Positions 45,251 through 54,476 of a stretch of 64,000 nucleotides of DNA are shown here, piece after piece; position 1 is the stretch's first letter; every line of letters begins with the position of its first letter. Made by a program: the position numbers and the translations under genes. The notes under the pieces are model-generated. The model had not been told where the DNA came from. It ran no database searches and saw only the letters and a list, made by a program, of their open reading frames with translations. The DNA comes from an uncultured Bacteroides sp. (GTDB lineage: Bacteria; Bacteroidota; Bacteroidia; Bacteroidales; Bacteroidaceae): NCBI GenBank assembly GCA_947646015.1, contig CANSEY010000004.1, forward strand, positions 1 to 64,000, given 5' to 3'.

Positions 45251-46762
45251 TCAGCCTTTCGTTTTAATGGCTTCCAGTTCCCTTTTCATTTCCCGGGCTA
45301 TTTCTGGGTGAGAGATCAATACATTTTGGAGTTGGGTGGTATCATTTTTCAGGTTGTATAATTGTGTGTCAGGCAGCTTTTTGGCTGTTTCTTCAGGTAA
45401 TGTCCAACCGCCGGAACCTTTGCAGTCAACAAATACCCATTCGTTTTTACGCAGTGCGAAGAGACCGTTTACGGAATGATACACCATTGATTGCCGTTCC
45501 TTGCTTTCTTTTTTTGTTTTTTTGCCTGATAGTTCGTGCCAGAAACTGAAACTGTCTTCGGCTGTGTGAGGGGGCAATGTTGTTCCCAGCATGTCGGCAA
45601 GTGTAGCAAACAAATCGGTGGAACATATCAGATGTCCTGAATGGCTTCCGGGCATGATTACATTGGGCCATGTCGCGAGTAGTGGTATTCGGTGCCCACC
45701 TTCCCATAGGTCGGACTTAGCACCGTTCCACGCACCGTTTGCCCGATGTCCGGTTTGTGCGATGTCTTCTTCCAGCCACATAGATCCGTTGTCCGAGGTA
45801 AATATGACTAATGTGTTGGCTGCCTTTCCGCTACGTTCTACGGCTGTGTATATGCGGCGTACGGCTTCGTCTATCATACAGACAAAGTCGCCGTAAGCTC
45901 CGGCAGTGGAGCGTCCTTTGAATTCTTCTCCCGGCAACCATGGGGCGTGGGGGGCTGTCAGTGCGAGATAGAGGAAATAGGGAGTGTCTTTCCTGGAGGC
46001 ACGGGCTATGTATTCTTCTGACTTTTGGGTGAAGTAGGAGAGGCATTCTTGATGATTGAAGTCGTCTGCTACGTCGCCATGTCGATAGCGGGCACCTCTT
46101 ATTTTTTTTTCGAGATAGTCTTCCGTATATCCGTTTACGGGAGCTGTCACTTTTCCGTCTTCTATATATATGTATGGGGGCATATCCAGTGATGCGGGCA
46201 GGATGCAGCTATAGCCGAAGCCGCAGTCTGTGGGGCCTCCGCTTATATAAGCGGTGTAATCTACATTGTCCGTGTTCTCTACATTCCACTCGTTGCCGGT
46301 AAAGAGAGGTTTCTTGGCATCCTTTTTTACCCAGTCGAGTCCGAGATGCCATTTCCCGATGCAGGCGGTCTGGTAGCCTTGGTTGCTGAGGAATGATGCA
46401 ATTGTTTCGCGTCCTTTTTCAATCAGGGAGGAAGAATAGCCGGTCAAAACTCCTTTTTTAAGTGAGGAACGAAAAGCGTATCTTCCGGTTAGCGTGCCGT
46501 AACGTGTGGGAGTGCTGACTGAAGAGTTGCTATGGGCATCGGTGAACATAATTCCTGCGGATGCCATCGAATCTAATGTTGGAGTGGGAATTTGCGAGTG
46601 TGGATTAAATGCATTGATATCGCCATATCCCATGTCGTCTGCCAATATATAGATGATATTCGGTGGAGTAGGTTGCTGCTGACTGGATTGTGTGTGGCAG
46701 GCACTAAATGATAAGGCTGCAGGGATTGCGACCAATTGATAAGTGAGTCTCAGAGTTTTCAT
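45251..46762 (-). CDS. S1-family sulfatase H (Ser-type lipoprotein)
   Basis: A 503-residue lipoprotein (SFSAC, Cys22). Metal-binding LADDMGYGDINAF is followed by the activation motif STPTRYGTLTG with Ser83 as precursor, and then by RSSLKKGVLTGYSSSLI. IGKWHLGLDW, TAPHAPWLPG and FTSDNGSMW complete the site. The TPTRYGxLTGRYxFRSxLKxGVL type recalls GalNAc-6-sulfatase-like members in Bacteroides (family S1_15, from memory). It is the first gene after the sigma gene and opens the inserted cassette. Confidence 0.9.
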   Translation of the reverse strand: MKTLRLTYQLVAIPAALSFSACHTQSSQQQPTPPNIIYILADDMGYGDINAFNPHSQIPTPTLDSMASAGIMFTDAHSNSSVSTPTRYGTLTGRYAFRSSLKKGVLTGYSSSLIEKGRETIASFLSNQGYQTACIGKWHLGLDWVKKDAKKPLFTGNEWNVENTDNVDYTAYISGGPTDCGFGYSCILPASLDMPPYIYIEDGKVTAPVNGYTEDYLEKKIRGARYRHGDVADDFNHQECLSYFTQKSEEYIARASRKDTPYFLYLALTAPHAPWLPGEEFKGRSTAGAYGDFVCMIDEAVRRIYTAVERSGKAANTLVIFTSDNGSMWLEEDIAQTGHRANGAWNGAKSDLWEGGHRIPLLATWPNVIMPGSHSGHLICSTDLFATLADMLGTTLPPHTAEDSFSFWHELSGKKTKKESKERQSMVYHSVNGLFALRKNEWVFVDCKGSGGWTLPEETAKKLPDTQLYNLKNDTTQLQNVLISHPEIAREMKRELEAIKTKG

Positions 46763-46872
46763 TACTATTGTTTCTTAGGTTTAAAAGGTGATTACTGCAT
46801 CGGTGCCTTAACTTATGTCGGTTAAGGAGTAGCGGGATGCGTTTACTTTATAAACACAACTGAAACAGATTG

Positions 46873-46889
46873 ACTACTCAATGGTAAAT
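46873..46889. repeat. 17-bp direct repeat, right copy
   Basis: ACTACTCAATGGTAAAT, identical to 42370-42386. This copy encodes the final residues and stop of the ECF sigma gene (FTIE-stop). Weaker similarity continues on the lower-coordinate side (ACAACT about 15 bases away in both). Confidence 0.95.
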
Positions 46890-47401
46890 ATGAAAAAAAA
46901 TAAGTAGAGGACTTTTTTCAGTTCTCCCAACGCTAAATAAATGTGACGCTCTACTGTACGTATTGAGATTCCCAACCGTTCGGCAATTTCTGTGTGGGAC
47001 ATATCTTCTTGTCGGCTCATGAGGAATACTTTTCGCCTTTGCTCAGGCATGCGTTCTATAGTAAGTTTAATGAGTAGTTGCAGTTCTTTGGTATATAGCT
47101 GGTCATGGATGTCATCGGTACTATAATAATTGTAGTCTTCGGGCTCGGACTGCTGCTGGTATTTTTGTTCGACGGCTTTATGTTTGAGGAAGTTGAATAT
47201 GTGGTTTCGTGTCATGGTATATATATAGTTATGCCATGTTTCTTTGTCTTCCCATGTTTCGGGAGTATTCCATAGTTTGGCAAAGATGTCTTGAGCAATG
47301 TCTTCCGCATCTTCCTCCGATTGCAATATTTTCCAGGCAAAGGCTTTTACCTTTGGGAATATTCTATAGAATATATGTTCGAATTTTTCTTGTTTATTCA
47401 T
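46874..47401 (-). CDS. ECF-type RNA polymerase sigma factor (PUL regulator)
   Basis: A 175-residue sigma factor with region 2 (FPKVKAFAWKILQSEEDAED, IAQDIFAKLWNTPETW, NYIYTMTRNHIFNFLKH) and region 4 (MPEQRRKVFLMSRQEDMSHT, EIAERLGISIRTVERHIYLA). It is the FecI-like partner of the FecR at 41351-42328 and should direct transcription of this locus when the SusC receptor is occupied. It is the first gene of the minus-strand cluster. Confidence 0.94.
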   Translation of the reverse strand: MNKQEKFEHIFYRIFPKVKAFAWKILQSEEDAEDIAQDIFAKLWNTPETWEDKETWHNYIYTMTRNHIFNFLKHKAVEQKYQQQSEPEDYNYYSTDDIHDQLYTKELQLLIKLTIERMPEQRRKVFLMSRQEDMSHTEIAERLGISIRTVERHIYLALGELKKVLYLFFFIFTIE

Positions 47402-47713
47402 CTTTTTGCATAACCCTATATTTCATATGTAAATAAATTGCGCTCCCTATCTCAAGAGAGCCGTTTAAACCATTAATAAATTGATTTTTTTAGAGTTCAG
47501 ACAAAACAAAAGAGAGCACTTGTATAGATACAAATGCGGTTGGCTATTATCTTTGGGCATTTTATAATTTTACAACAGCTAAGAAAAAAAATTTCATACA
47601 CGCGTTAAAGGACTCGCAGTCTTGACCGCTTAGCAGTTGAGATCAGTTTCATGAGCGACCTCTTGCTGTTTCTTACGACAACAAGCCAGTAAAAATCGAC
47701 CTTCTCTATGTTT
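47402..47713. other. Spacer between ECF sigma gene and IS110 element
   Basis: Carries the sigma gene's leader (47402-47510) and, nearer the transposase, a less AT-rich stretch at about 47600-47700. That stretch belongs to the non-coding end of the IS110 element and could contain a structured RNA. No exact TAnnTTTG box for the sigma gene was found. Confidence 0.4.
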
Positions 47714-48972
47714 TTAACCTACTTCTGGGATTGGACCATCATCACGGCTGATTTTAACTTTATAGCCAAGTGCTTCCAGCTCTTTCTTCAAGTAATTTTT
47801 CCGTTTCTGCTCCATCCTTTGGTTGAGATATTCCGCACCGAGTTCCTTATACTCACAAGCCTCTTTCAGTACATGCCATACCGATTTCAGGATCGAGTGT
47901 CCTACTGCTACTAAAGCCCTCTTTTTCCCTCGACGGGCGGCTAAACGGTGATAACGTGCACTGTAAAAGGTGTTCTTGGTACGGGTGGCTGCCCACGCAG
48001 CCTCCGTGATTACGGCTTTCAACTGTTTGTTGCCATGGGTGGTTCTACCACTTTTTTTTTACCTGCGTTCTCGTTATTGCCAGGACAGACACCGGCCCAC
48101 GAAGCCAGGTGCTTTTCGGTTGGAAAGGCTTCCATATCCACACCTATCTCTGCTATCAGGTCTTCAACCGTTTTCCGGCTAAGTCCGGGGATCTTCTGCA
48201 AGAGTTCCATCACATTCTCATAAGGAGATAAAACCTCTTTTATACGGCAGGTAAGGTCAGCTATGATGGCTTTCGTCTGTTCCATATCTTTACGGATGGT
48301 CTGCAACATATAGATGTGATGCGGTTCTATAAAGCCTTCACAAGCCTGATAAAGAAGTTCCGGACTGGCTTCAAGTTTTTTATGATAGATGCAAGTTATG
48401 TCATCCATTGTTACATGACCCTTATCGATCAACATATCTATCAGCTTGTTCGCCACGACTCCGTCCAGGCTGCACACCACGCTGGAAAGTTTGATGTTAC
48501 AATCTTCCAGGATACGAACAATACGGTTTTTCTCAGAAGATACATGCTGGATCAACTTGTTACGGTAACGGGTTAAATCACGAAGCTCACGTTGTTCACG
48601 CTCCGGGATATAACTCGGTTTCAACAAACCTGCTAAAAGCAGTTTGCAAATCCAGGCACTATCCTTTTTATCCGTTTTGTGCCCGGGAACATACTTGATG
48701 TGCCGTGCGTTCACGATCCAGACTTTCATATCAGGACATTCAAGAATCTTATAAACCGGCTTCCAGTAAACACCGGTACTTTCCATGGCTACATGCGTAA
48801 TGCCACTGGATAATAACCATTCTTTTAATTCTGTCAAAGAACTACTGAAGGTCTTGTAACTGCGGGTTTCAGTTTTGAGACCTTCGCCACTTATCGTAGC
48901 AACTACCATGTCCTTGTGGACATCTATTCCACAACCCCGGAGGATGACTTGTTCAAAAGGTACTGTTTTCAT
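47714..48972 (-). mobile_element. IS110-family element, transposase split in two frames at an A9 run
   Basis: ORF 48019-48972 (317 residues) carries the RuvC-like DEDD half (GIDVHKDMVVATI, AMESTGVYWKPV, GHKTDKKDSAWICKLL) and most of the Transposase_20 half (KIPGLSRKTVEDLIAEIGVD, ASWAGVCPGNNENAG). ORF 47714-48022 (102 residues) continues it (LKAVITEAAWAATRTKNTF, GHSILKSVWHVLKEA). The frames change at a run of nine A (plus 48052-48060). A one-base slip gives GKKKSGRTTHGNKQLKAVIT, the expected family sequence. It is either inactive or rescued by slippage. Element ends are not defined because IS110 members lack terminal inverted repeats. Confidence 0.88.
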
Positions 48973-49480
48973 TGCATTCGTTTTTTCGAGTGAATGACAC
49001 TAAAGTAAACAATACCCCCCCTATTTACATTCTCTTGGACGAAATTTATTTCATGGATGTTTCATGATTAGATTTCACAAGTGACAAAAATAGGTTTATT
49101 TATTTAGAAAGCAAACTTTATTTCTGAATTTAATGATATAAAAAACTTAGTCGAGAGATCTACTCGTGTCGATTCATTTAGAAGTGGATTTTGAGTTGTT
49201 TGTTTTTTTATCAGTTCGTTTTCTTGTTAAATGAATTTTCTTCTTTCTGTATTGCAATGATTGAGAGTTGTCAATAGACAGACGTATTTTTCGCATTAGG
49301 TTAAAAATTATGTTATTGGTTTATAAATGAGTTTGATGAGTTCTTTGATCTTATTTTAACTTGGAATCAGCCTTCTATTTACTTTTTTGTAAGGTAACTT
49401 TGAAATTTTATGAAATACCGGAATCTGTGATTACGGAAAGTTTCCGTCAAATTTCATCGGAGGTAGCACGGTGGTACTTG
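48973..49480. other. Gene-free DNA upstream of the IS110 transposase
   Basis: The first ~100-200 bases belong to the non-coding left end of the IS110 element, where members of this family can encode a guide (bridge) RNA. A C6 run at about 49015-49021 is distinctive. Beyond that the sequence is AT-rich and I see nothing further. Confidence 0.35.
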
Positions 49481-49754
49481 ATCGGTGTTCGTTCACCGTA
49501 ATGTTATACGCGAAAACAAACCGTGGCGGATATTATGGCAAGCATCCATATTTCTACAACAGGCTATTGTTATGAGTAAAACAGGTAAAATTGTAAACGG
49601 GGCTATAAAAGGGATACCTCCTTGGATGGGATGCACTATGATGGTCTATGCTCCAGACTGTTATTCTGAAGTTCCTTTGCGCATTAGAGTCAGTTGGCTG
49701 GGACGGTCTGCAAACCAATAGGTATCACTGACAAGATACACACCTGTCACCGTT

Positions 49755-49935
49755 CTAAGGTTTCCCGAAAGCCAGTATCTCATACGGACCGAATACCACG
49801 CAGTAATCATTTGTGAACACCATCGTGTCGCCGACTGCCAAATCGTTGTCTGTGGCAATAACCTCTGAAAGCCTGTTGTAAAATACCGATTCTTCCACTT
49901 CGTGTTTCGCTTTCCATTTCTGAAACTTCTCTTTA
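49755..49935 (-). pseudogene. Truncated mobile-element gene fragment (C-terminal part)
   Basis: The minus strand encodes VFYNRLSEVIATDNDLAVGD, then TMVFTNDYCVVFGPYEILAF and a stop. This resembles the end of small proteins carried on Bacteroides conjugative elements. It is joined, out of its original context, to the decayed IS5 transposase. Only ~60 residues remain; function unknown. Confidence 0.4.
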
Positions 49936-50420
49936 TGACTTCTCGTTGAATGTATCGGTGATAATTCCGAGGCCAAGATCTTTGCTTCTGACTAGTCGCT
50001 TGCTTACGACAATAAGAAAACTATTTTTATCTACTATGACATGACGTTTTATACCTTTTACCTTTTTATTTCCATCAACGCTGTTCAAGGAAGCATTGTT
50101 TCCCCATTTGACACTTTGACTATTCATGATGCCTGCACTTGGTTCCATATTTTGACCTCGTTTCACATGTACATGTCCACGTAATTTCTCTAATAGCAAG
50201 TCAAAGTCCGACAAGGCTGCCCATTTGCGATAGTAGTAATAAACCAACTACCACTTAGGAAAGTCAAGAGGAAGCATACGCCATTGGCAACCGGTTTTCA
50301 CTAAATAAAAAAATGGCATTCCAAATCATTCGTAAATCATATTTTCGCTTTCTTTCTTACAGGTTCAACACTTTTGTTATATATTGCCACTCTGTTTCCT
50401 TTAAATCAGTCTGATACATC
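49930..50420 (-). pseudogene. IS5-family transposase remnant
   Basis: Starting at 50420 the minus strand reads MYQTDLKETEWQYITKVLNL, a stop, then RKRKYDLRMIWNAIFYLVKT and GCQWRMLPLDFPKW. After another stop it reads VYYYYRKWAALSDFDLLLEK and onward to MEPSAGIMNSQSVKWGNN and KKVKGIKRHVIVDKN. This is the DUF4096 plus DDE start of an IS5/IS1031-type transposase with internal stops and a missing C-terminus. Confidence 0.85.
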
Positions 50421-50656
50421 TTTTTTTAATTTAGTCACTTCAAAGAAAGAAACTATCCAACTGATACGGAAACTTCGTTAAAAAAAATCAGCCATTTTTA
50501 AACAGGCTCTTAAAGTTCTGAAGAATAAAAAAACTATATTGAAAAGAAGGATGTCTCATTACCTATGTTGAATGGGTAATGATGGGAGTAACATCACTTC
50601 TTTTTATACTTACGATAAAAGTTGATTATATATTTGTTTTATTTCGATGTATACAT

Positions 50657-51892
50657 TTATTTCTTTAATGAATGGTGTTTGTCAATTGGAAAGGCTTTTC
50701 CCGCCCATGCCTTCTGAGATGTCCATTCCTCGGCCGCATCACTCCAAAAAGGATGATCGGCAGGAAGACCCAAAGGCAGGAAAACGAGTGAAGTCATATA
50801 CAGGCTACCATTATTAGTATAATAATTAGCTAGATCTGGCTGATGACCCGCAAAACCGAGTGTCAGAAATCCCTTATCATCAAAATTTCCATCTACTGAA
50901 AACATATTTCTCATAACTGCACTTAATGCGCTCCGGACCTGTCCGTTAGTCAGCCCTTCGGGAAGGCCATATTTCCAGGCAGCCAATGCCAACGATTGGA
51001 ATGCTCCCATACGATAGACTACAGAGCGCCCGAAAGGCGGGAATGTACCTTCCGGAGAAATAAGACGTTCGATAAAGGTATTAAAGCGTTGCATACGGTT
51101 AATTGCCAGTTTACAACTGATTGGAGTAGGAAAACGGTTCTTACTACACGTTTCCAATATCTCGACATACATGGGATGAATAACGAAGGAATTATAATAA
51201 TCCAATGAAAATTCCGCTCCGTCCGAATACCAACCGTCACTAAGATACCATTCATTTATTTTATTAAGACCGATAGTCAAGGCATAGCCGTCAGGTTCTT
51301 CACCGACGGAAAGTAAGAAAGCTTCTACCATGTCACGAAACAGTAACCAGTTATTATAGGCAGGACGAATGACACGAACCCTCTTAAAACATTTAATATA
51401 ACGTTTTTTTGTCGTATTATCCAACTGTCCCCAAGTCGCTTTGGGAGCACGAATGAAACTTTCCGCAAGATAAGCAGCATCTACCAAAAGTTGCTGATGT
51501 CCTTTCCACAACAAATAATCCGGACTTTGCGGATCAACAGCGTTCTGATAAGCTTTCAAAGCCCACTCGCGTATTTGTTTACGTTGCTTTCCTTCTGCCG
51601 TATTATCATCGGGCAGTTCCAGCCAGGGAGAAATACCTGCCATAAGCCGACCGAATGCCTCCATATAAGCTACCCGTTTGTCTCTTCCGTCCCACGTAGG
51701 ACTCAACTCCAATTTCATCTTCTTTTGTAACTCACCTTTGCTCATATGCTCCAGAATAGGCTGTGCTATTTTATAGCATAAATCAGCCCACTGTGTTCTG
51801 TCGTTCACCGGTTGATTTTTTTTCTTATCAGCTGCATTTACACTTAGGAAACAAAAAGAAATAAGGGTTAACAAAATAATTCTCATTTTCAT
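50657..51892 (-). CDS. DUF2264 / GH154-family glycoside hydrolase, secreted
   Basis: About 411 residues from the preferred start at 51892 (MKMRIILLTLISFCFLSVNA signal peptide). It has DUF2264 features: SPTWDGRDKRVAYMEAFGRL, MAGISPWLELPDD, NNWLLFRDMVEAFLLSVGE, SDGWYSDGAEFSLDYYNSFV and FPPFGRSVVYRMGAFQSLA. DUF2264 has, to my recollection, been placed in CAZy as GH154 with beta-glucuronidase activity. That would suit the neighbouring PL8 and GH105 in removing uronic acid. Alpha/alpha-barrel fold, periplasmic. Confidence 0.82.
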   Translation of the reverse strand: MKMRIILLTLISFCFLSVNAADKKKNQPVNDRTQWADLCYKIAQPILEHMSKGELQKKMKLELSPTWDGRDKRVAYMEAFGRLMAGISPWLELPDDNTAEGKQRKQIREWALKAYQNAVDPQSPDYLLWKGHQQLLVDAAYLAESFIRAPKATWGQLDNTTKKRYIKCFKRVRVIRPAYNNWLLFRDMVEAFLLSVGEEPDGYALTIGLNKINEWYLSDGWYSDGAEFSLDYYNSFVIHPMYVEILETCSKNRFPTPISCKLAINRMQRFNTFIERLISPEGTFPPFGRSVVYRMGAFQSLALAAWKYGLPEGLTNGQVRSALSAVMRNMFSVDGNFDDKGFLTLGFAGHQPDLANYYTNNGSLYMTSLVFLPLGLPADHPFWSDAAEEWTSQKAWAGKAFPIDKHHSLKK

Positions 51893-52069
51893 AATCGTTT
51901 TTAATGTTGGTTTTTCTATATAGGTTTTATACTTCAGAATTTTCAATCGGATAGGATGATAGCTGGCTATATTGAAATTCAGTTTGAAAATATCTTTTTC
52001 CTTTAATGATTGGGGGATACGGAAACTAGAATTTCTTAATTATTAAGTTCTAGTTCCCTTACTTGAAGT

Positions 52070-54229
52070 TTAAAACTGGAAATTTAATTTTTTAGATTCT
52101 CCGGAATATATTCCACTGTCTCTGAAATCGCAAGTTATTTTTTTAGTTTTTGAGGATTTTTGATACATGTCAATTTTTATTTCTATAGTAGATTGTGCTT
52201 GTTTGGGGTCAGCTATATGAACATCTGCTTTATTTCCACCTTTATCTTTGATCATAAGTGCACAACCTTCGTTTACTTCAACCGATATATCTTTGTTCTT
52301 GAATCTTCCTGCTTTGTAGAATATCATTTGCCAGATACCGAGTTTCTTGTTCCTGACAATCTGTTGCTCTTCTGTATTGGAAAGAATTTCAATATTTTTG
52401 CTTTTCTGGTACTTCCTCATTTCTTTTGTAGTCTGTTTATTAGGAACTACGATGTAAGCATAATTGGCATTGGAAGGCTTTTTACCATGATTAAAACTTA
52501 CTGTAAAGATGTCTGCATATTGTGGTTGTCTTGAAGCAGTGTGGTTAATATCATACCAATTGCCGGTTTGTGTCTGGTTACTCACGAAGATATTTCCTTT
52601 CTCGGGGAATAAATAACCGACTTTATTATGAAGTATCCAGTCCGCTTCTATATATTTAGAAGTATTCTGTTCCACATGTGAGGTTTTACCTCCTGAGAAG
52701 AATATGATTTCTTTTTGAGAAAGCAGACTCTGATTTACTGTTGTGAATATATCTTCAGGAGATGTGGAAGAGATACCTGCTCCAAGACATACAACCTCTT
52801 CGTCGAAAAAGAACCAGGCTTTTTTAGCTTTTGTATTAATGTCGGCATAATCATCCCTGTAAGAATAGGCGGATGCACCATAAATACTGTCGGATACTCC
52901 TCCGGCAAAGGTAGAAGTGCCTCGTGTTTGCCAACTACTTTGGGCCATTGGAATTTTATTCATTTGCGGAGCGGTAACTCCGGGAATGCGGGTCCAGTTC
53001 CATACAGGAAATATATTTGCATATTCATTACCGTCCACTACTATGTTGGTGCATCCGTCAGACATGAAATAGGTTTTTAAGTTTTCTCCGTTTCCGTATT
53101 CGCAACGCATCGTACGGTTGGATACCATGCGTACATCGAAGGTATAGTCAGGGCGTACGTGCAACGTGTAGTCACCGCGGAAGTAATGGGTGTGTTTGGG
53201 CTGTAACGCATAGTTGGCAGGTTGTTCCCCTTTCAGGCGTTTGATTATTGCTTTGAATTCCTCACCATGTGCGGGATCCAGTTCAATCATGCGCTTGGCA
53301 AATAAAATTGTATTTGTCTTTTTGGTAATCCCTGGACGACTAACCCCTCTTCCAAGTACGTCGAATAACATATATTGTCCTCTTATGGTCGGATAATAAG
53401 TTTCACGCATAAATTTGCTTATTATTGCTAATTTAGTCTCAGGTATGGCATATTGGGTACCTTTGGTGTACATAGCTACTTGGGTGACACCTTTTAGAAT
53501 TTCGTCTCCATATCCTCCAATATAAAGTTGTACTCCGTGCTGAAAATAGCTGTTATCACACTGAAATCCTTCTTTGGTTGTATAAACGATGGGGCTATAT
53601 GCGCTTTCAATAGCAATTTTTAAGTCCGCATGATTTTCACTCAAGCAAGAACGATATATCCAGTGTAAAGCTATATCAGTCCGGTTGGCTCCGGTCCATT
53701 TGGAAGGGTGGCCGCCATCTTCTTTGATTCTTTTTAAAAGTTTGTTTTCTAATACTGCAGGAAGGCGTTGTTCTCCGGTTCGCATTTGTATAAGTAATAT
53801 ACCCAAGCATTGTGGCTCAGCTATTTGATTATACCACCAGTTGTGGCACCATGGATTACGTTCATGCCAGTATTCCAGTCCTTTTTGTATTTTATCAAAT
53901 AAAAGTTTGTCTTTATAATATCTGTTTTTTGGGGTGGTATAAGCAAAAGCAAAATCATATAGACGTTCAATGTGTGTCATCGGAGGCCATTTTGTACGTT
54001 GTATGCTACTATAATCTATATCAGTGAAAGAGCCGTCTTTTTCATTGTATTTTTTTAGTGCTTCTTCAATGTGAGGGTTTTGAGCAAAATCTTGTCGGAT
54101 TTTCTTCATTAACGTTTCAAATTCATTGTGATTGTCAATGGAATCATATTTATTGAGAAATGCTCCTGCTGAGAAAATATTACTTGTAATAAGTAATGCT
54201 ACGAAAATAAAACGAATAGTGATTTTCAT
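52070..54229 (-). CDS. PL8-family polysaccharide lyase (chondroitin AC/hyaluronate-lyase type)
   Basis: About 719 residues from Met at 54229, with a signal peptide (MKITIRFIFVALLITSNIFS, then AGA). The alpha-toroid carries NPWCHNWWYNQIAEPQCLGI, DIALHWIYRSC, and the catalytic His/Tyr stretch CDNSYFQHGVQLYIGGYGDE. The beta-sandwich middle and C-terminal domains follow (PHTHYFRGDYTLHVR-like and AWFFFDEEVVCLGAGIS). Its length is close to the ~700-residue Pedobacter chondroitin AC lyase. It cleaves uronic-acid-containing chains by beta-elimination, leaving unsaturated ends for GH105-type enzymes. Which polymer is cut cannot be told. Confidence 0.88.
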   Translation of the reverse strand: MKITIRFIFVALLITSNIFSAGAFLNKYDSIDNHNEFETLMKKIRQDFAQNPHIEEALKKYNEKDGSFTDIDYSSIQRTKWPPMTHIERLYDFAFAYTTPKNRYYKDKLLFDKIQKGLEYWHERNPWCHNWWYNQIAEPQCLGILLIQMRTGEQRLPAVLENKLLKRIKEDGGHPSKWTGANRTDIALHWIYRSCLSENHADLKIAIESAYSPIVYTTKEGFQCDNSYFQHGVQLYIGGYGDEILKGVTQVAMYTKGTQYAIPETKLAIISKFMRETYYPTIRGQYMLFDVLGRGVSRPGITKKTNTILFAKRMIELDPAHGEEFKAIIKRLKGEQPANYALQPKHTHYFRGDYTLHVRPDYTFDVRMVSNRTMRCEYGNGENLKTYFMSDGCTNIVVDGNEYANIFPVWNWTRIPGVTAPQMNKIPMAQSSWQTRGTSTFAGGVSDSIYGASAYSYRDDYADINTKAKKAWFFFDEEVVCLGAGISSTSPEDIFTTVNQSLLSQKEIIFFSGGKTSHVEQNTSKYIEADWILHNKVGYLFPEKGNIFVSNQTQTGNWYDINHTASRQPQYADIFTVSFNHGKKPSNANYAYIVVPNKQTTKEMRKYQKSKNIEILSNTEEQQIVRNKKLGIWQMIFYKAGRFKNKDISVEVNEGCALMIKDKGGNKADVHIADPKQAQSTIEIKIDMYQKSSKTKKITCDFRDSGIYSGESKKLNFQF

Positions 54230-54476
54230 GTTTCTTATTATTAATAAATGATGGTGCAAATGTCGTTAAAAAAACAGGAACCTATGTACCTTTTTTATCT
54301 TTTAAGAGGGGGAGGTTTGTCCGCTTAAGTTTGGAATAGGGGATAATATTGTTTGATTGTATGCCTTTATTGTGCGTTCATATAAAATTGTACAATAAGT
54401 TGGAGTATGAGGAATGGGATTTCCGGAAAATATATTTTTCTTTGTCACATAATTGAAAATTGATAAATAAAGTTGT

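Noticed and set aside
49485..49721. Plus-strand 78-codon ORF as a gene
   Set aside because: It lies in mobile-element debris, has no promoter, start context or recognisable family, and overlaps a minus-strand fragment.
52070..54229. Heparinase II/III-type lyase (PL12/PL21)
   Set aside because: The NWWYNQIAEPQ and FQHGVQLYIGGYG blocks fit the PL8 alpha-toroid better than the heparinase II/III pattern.
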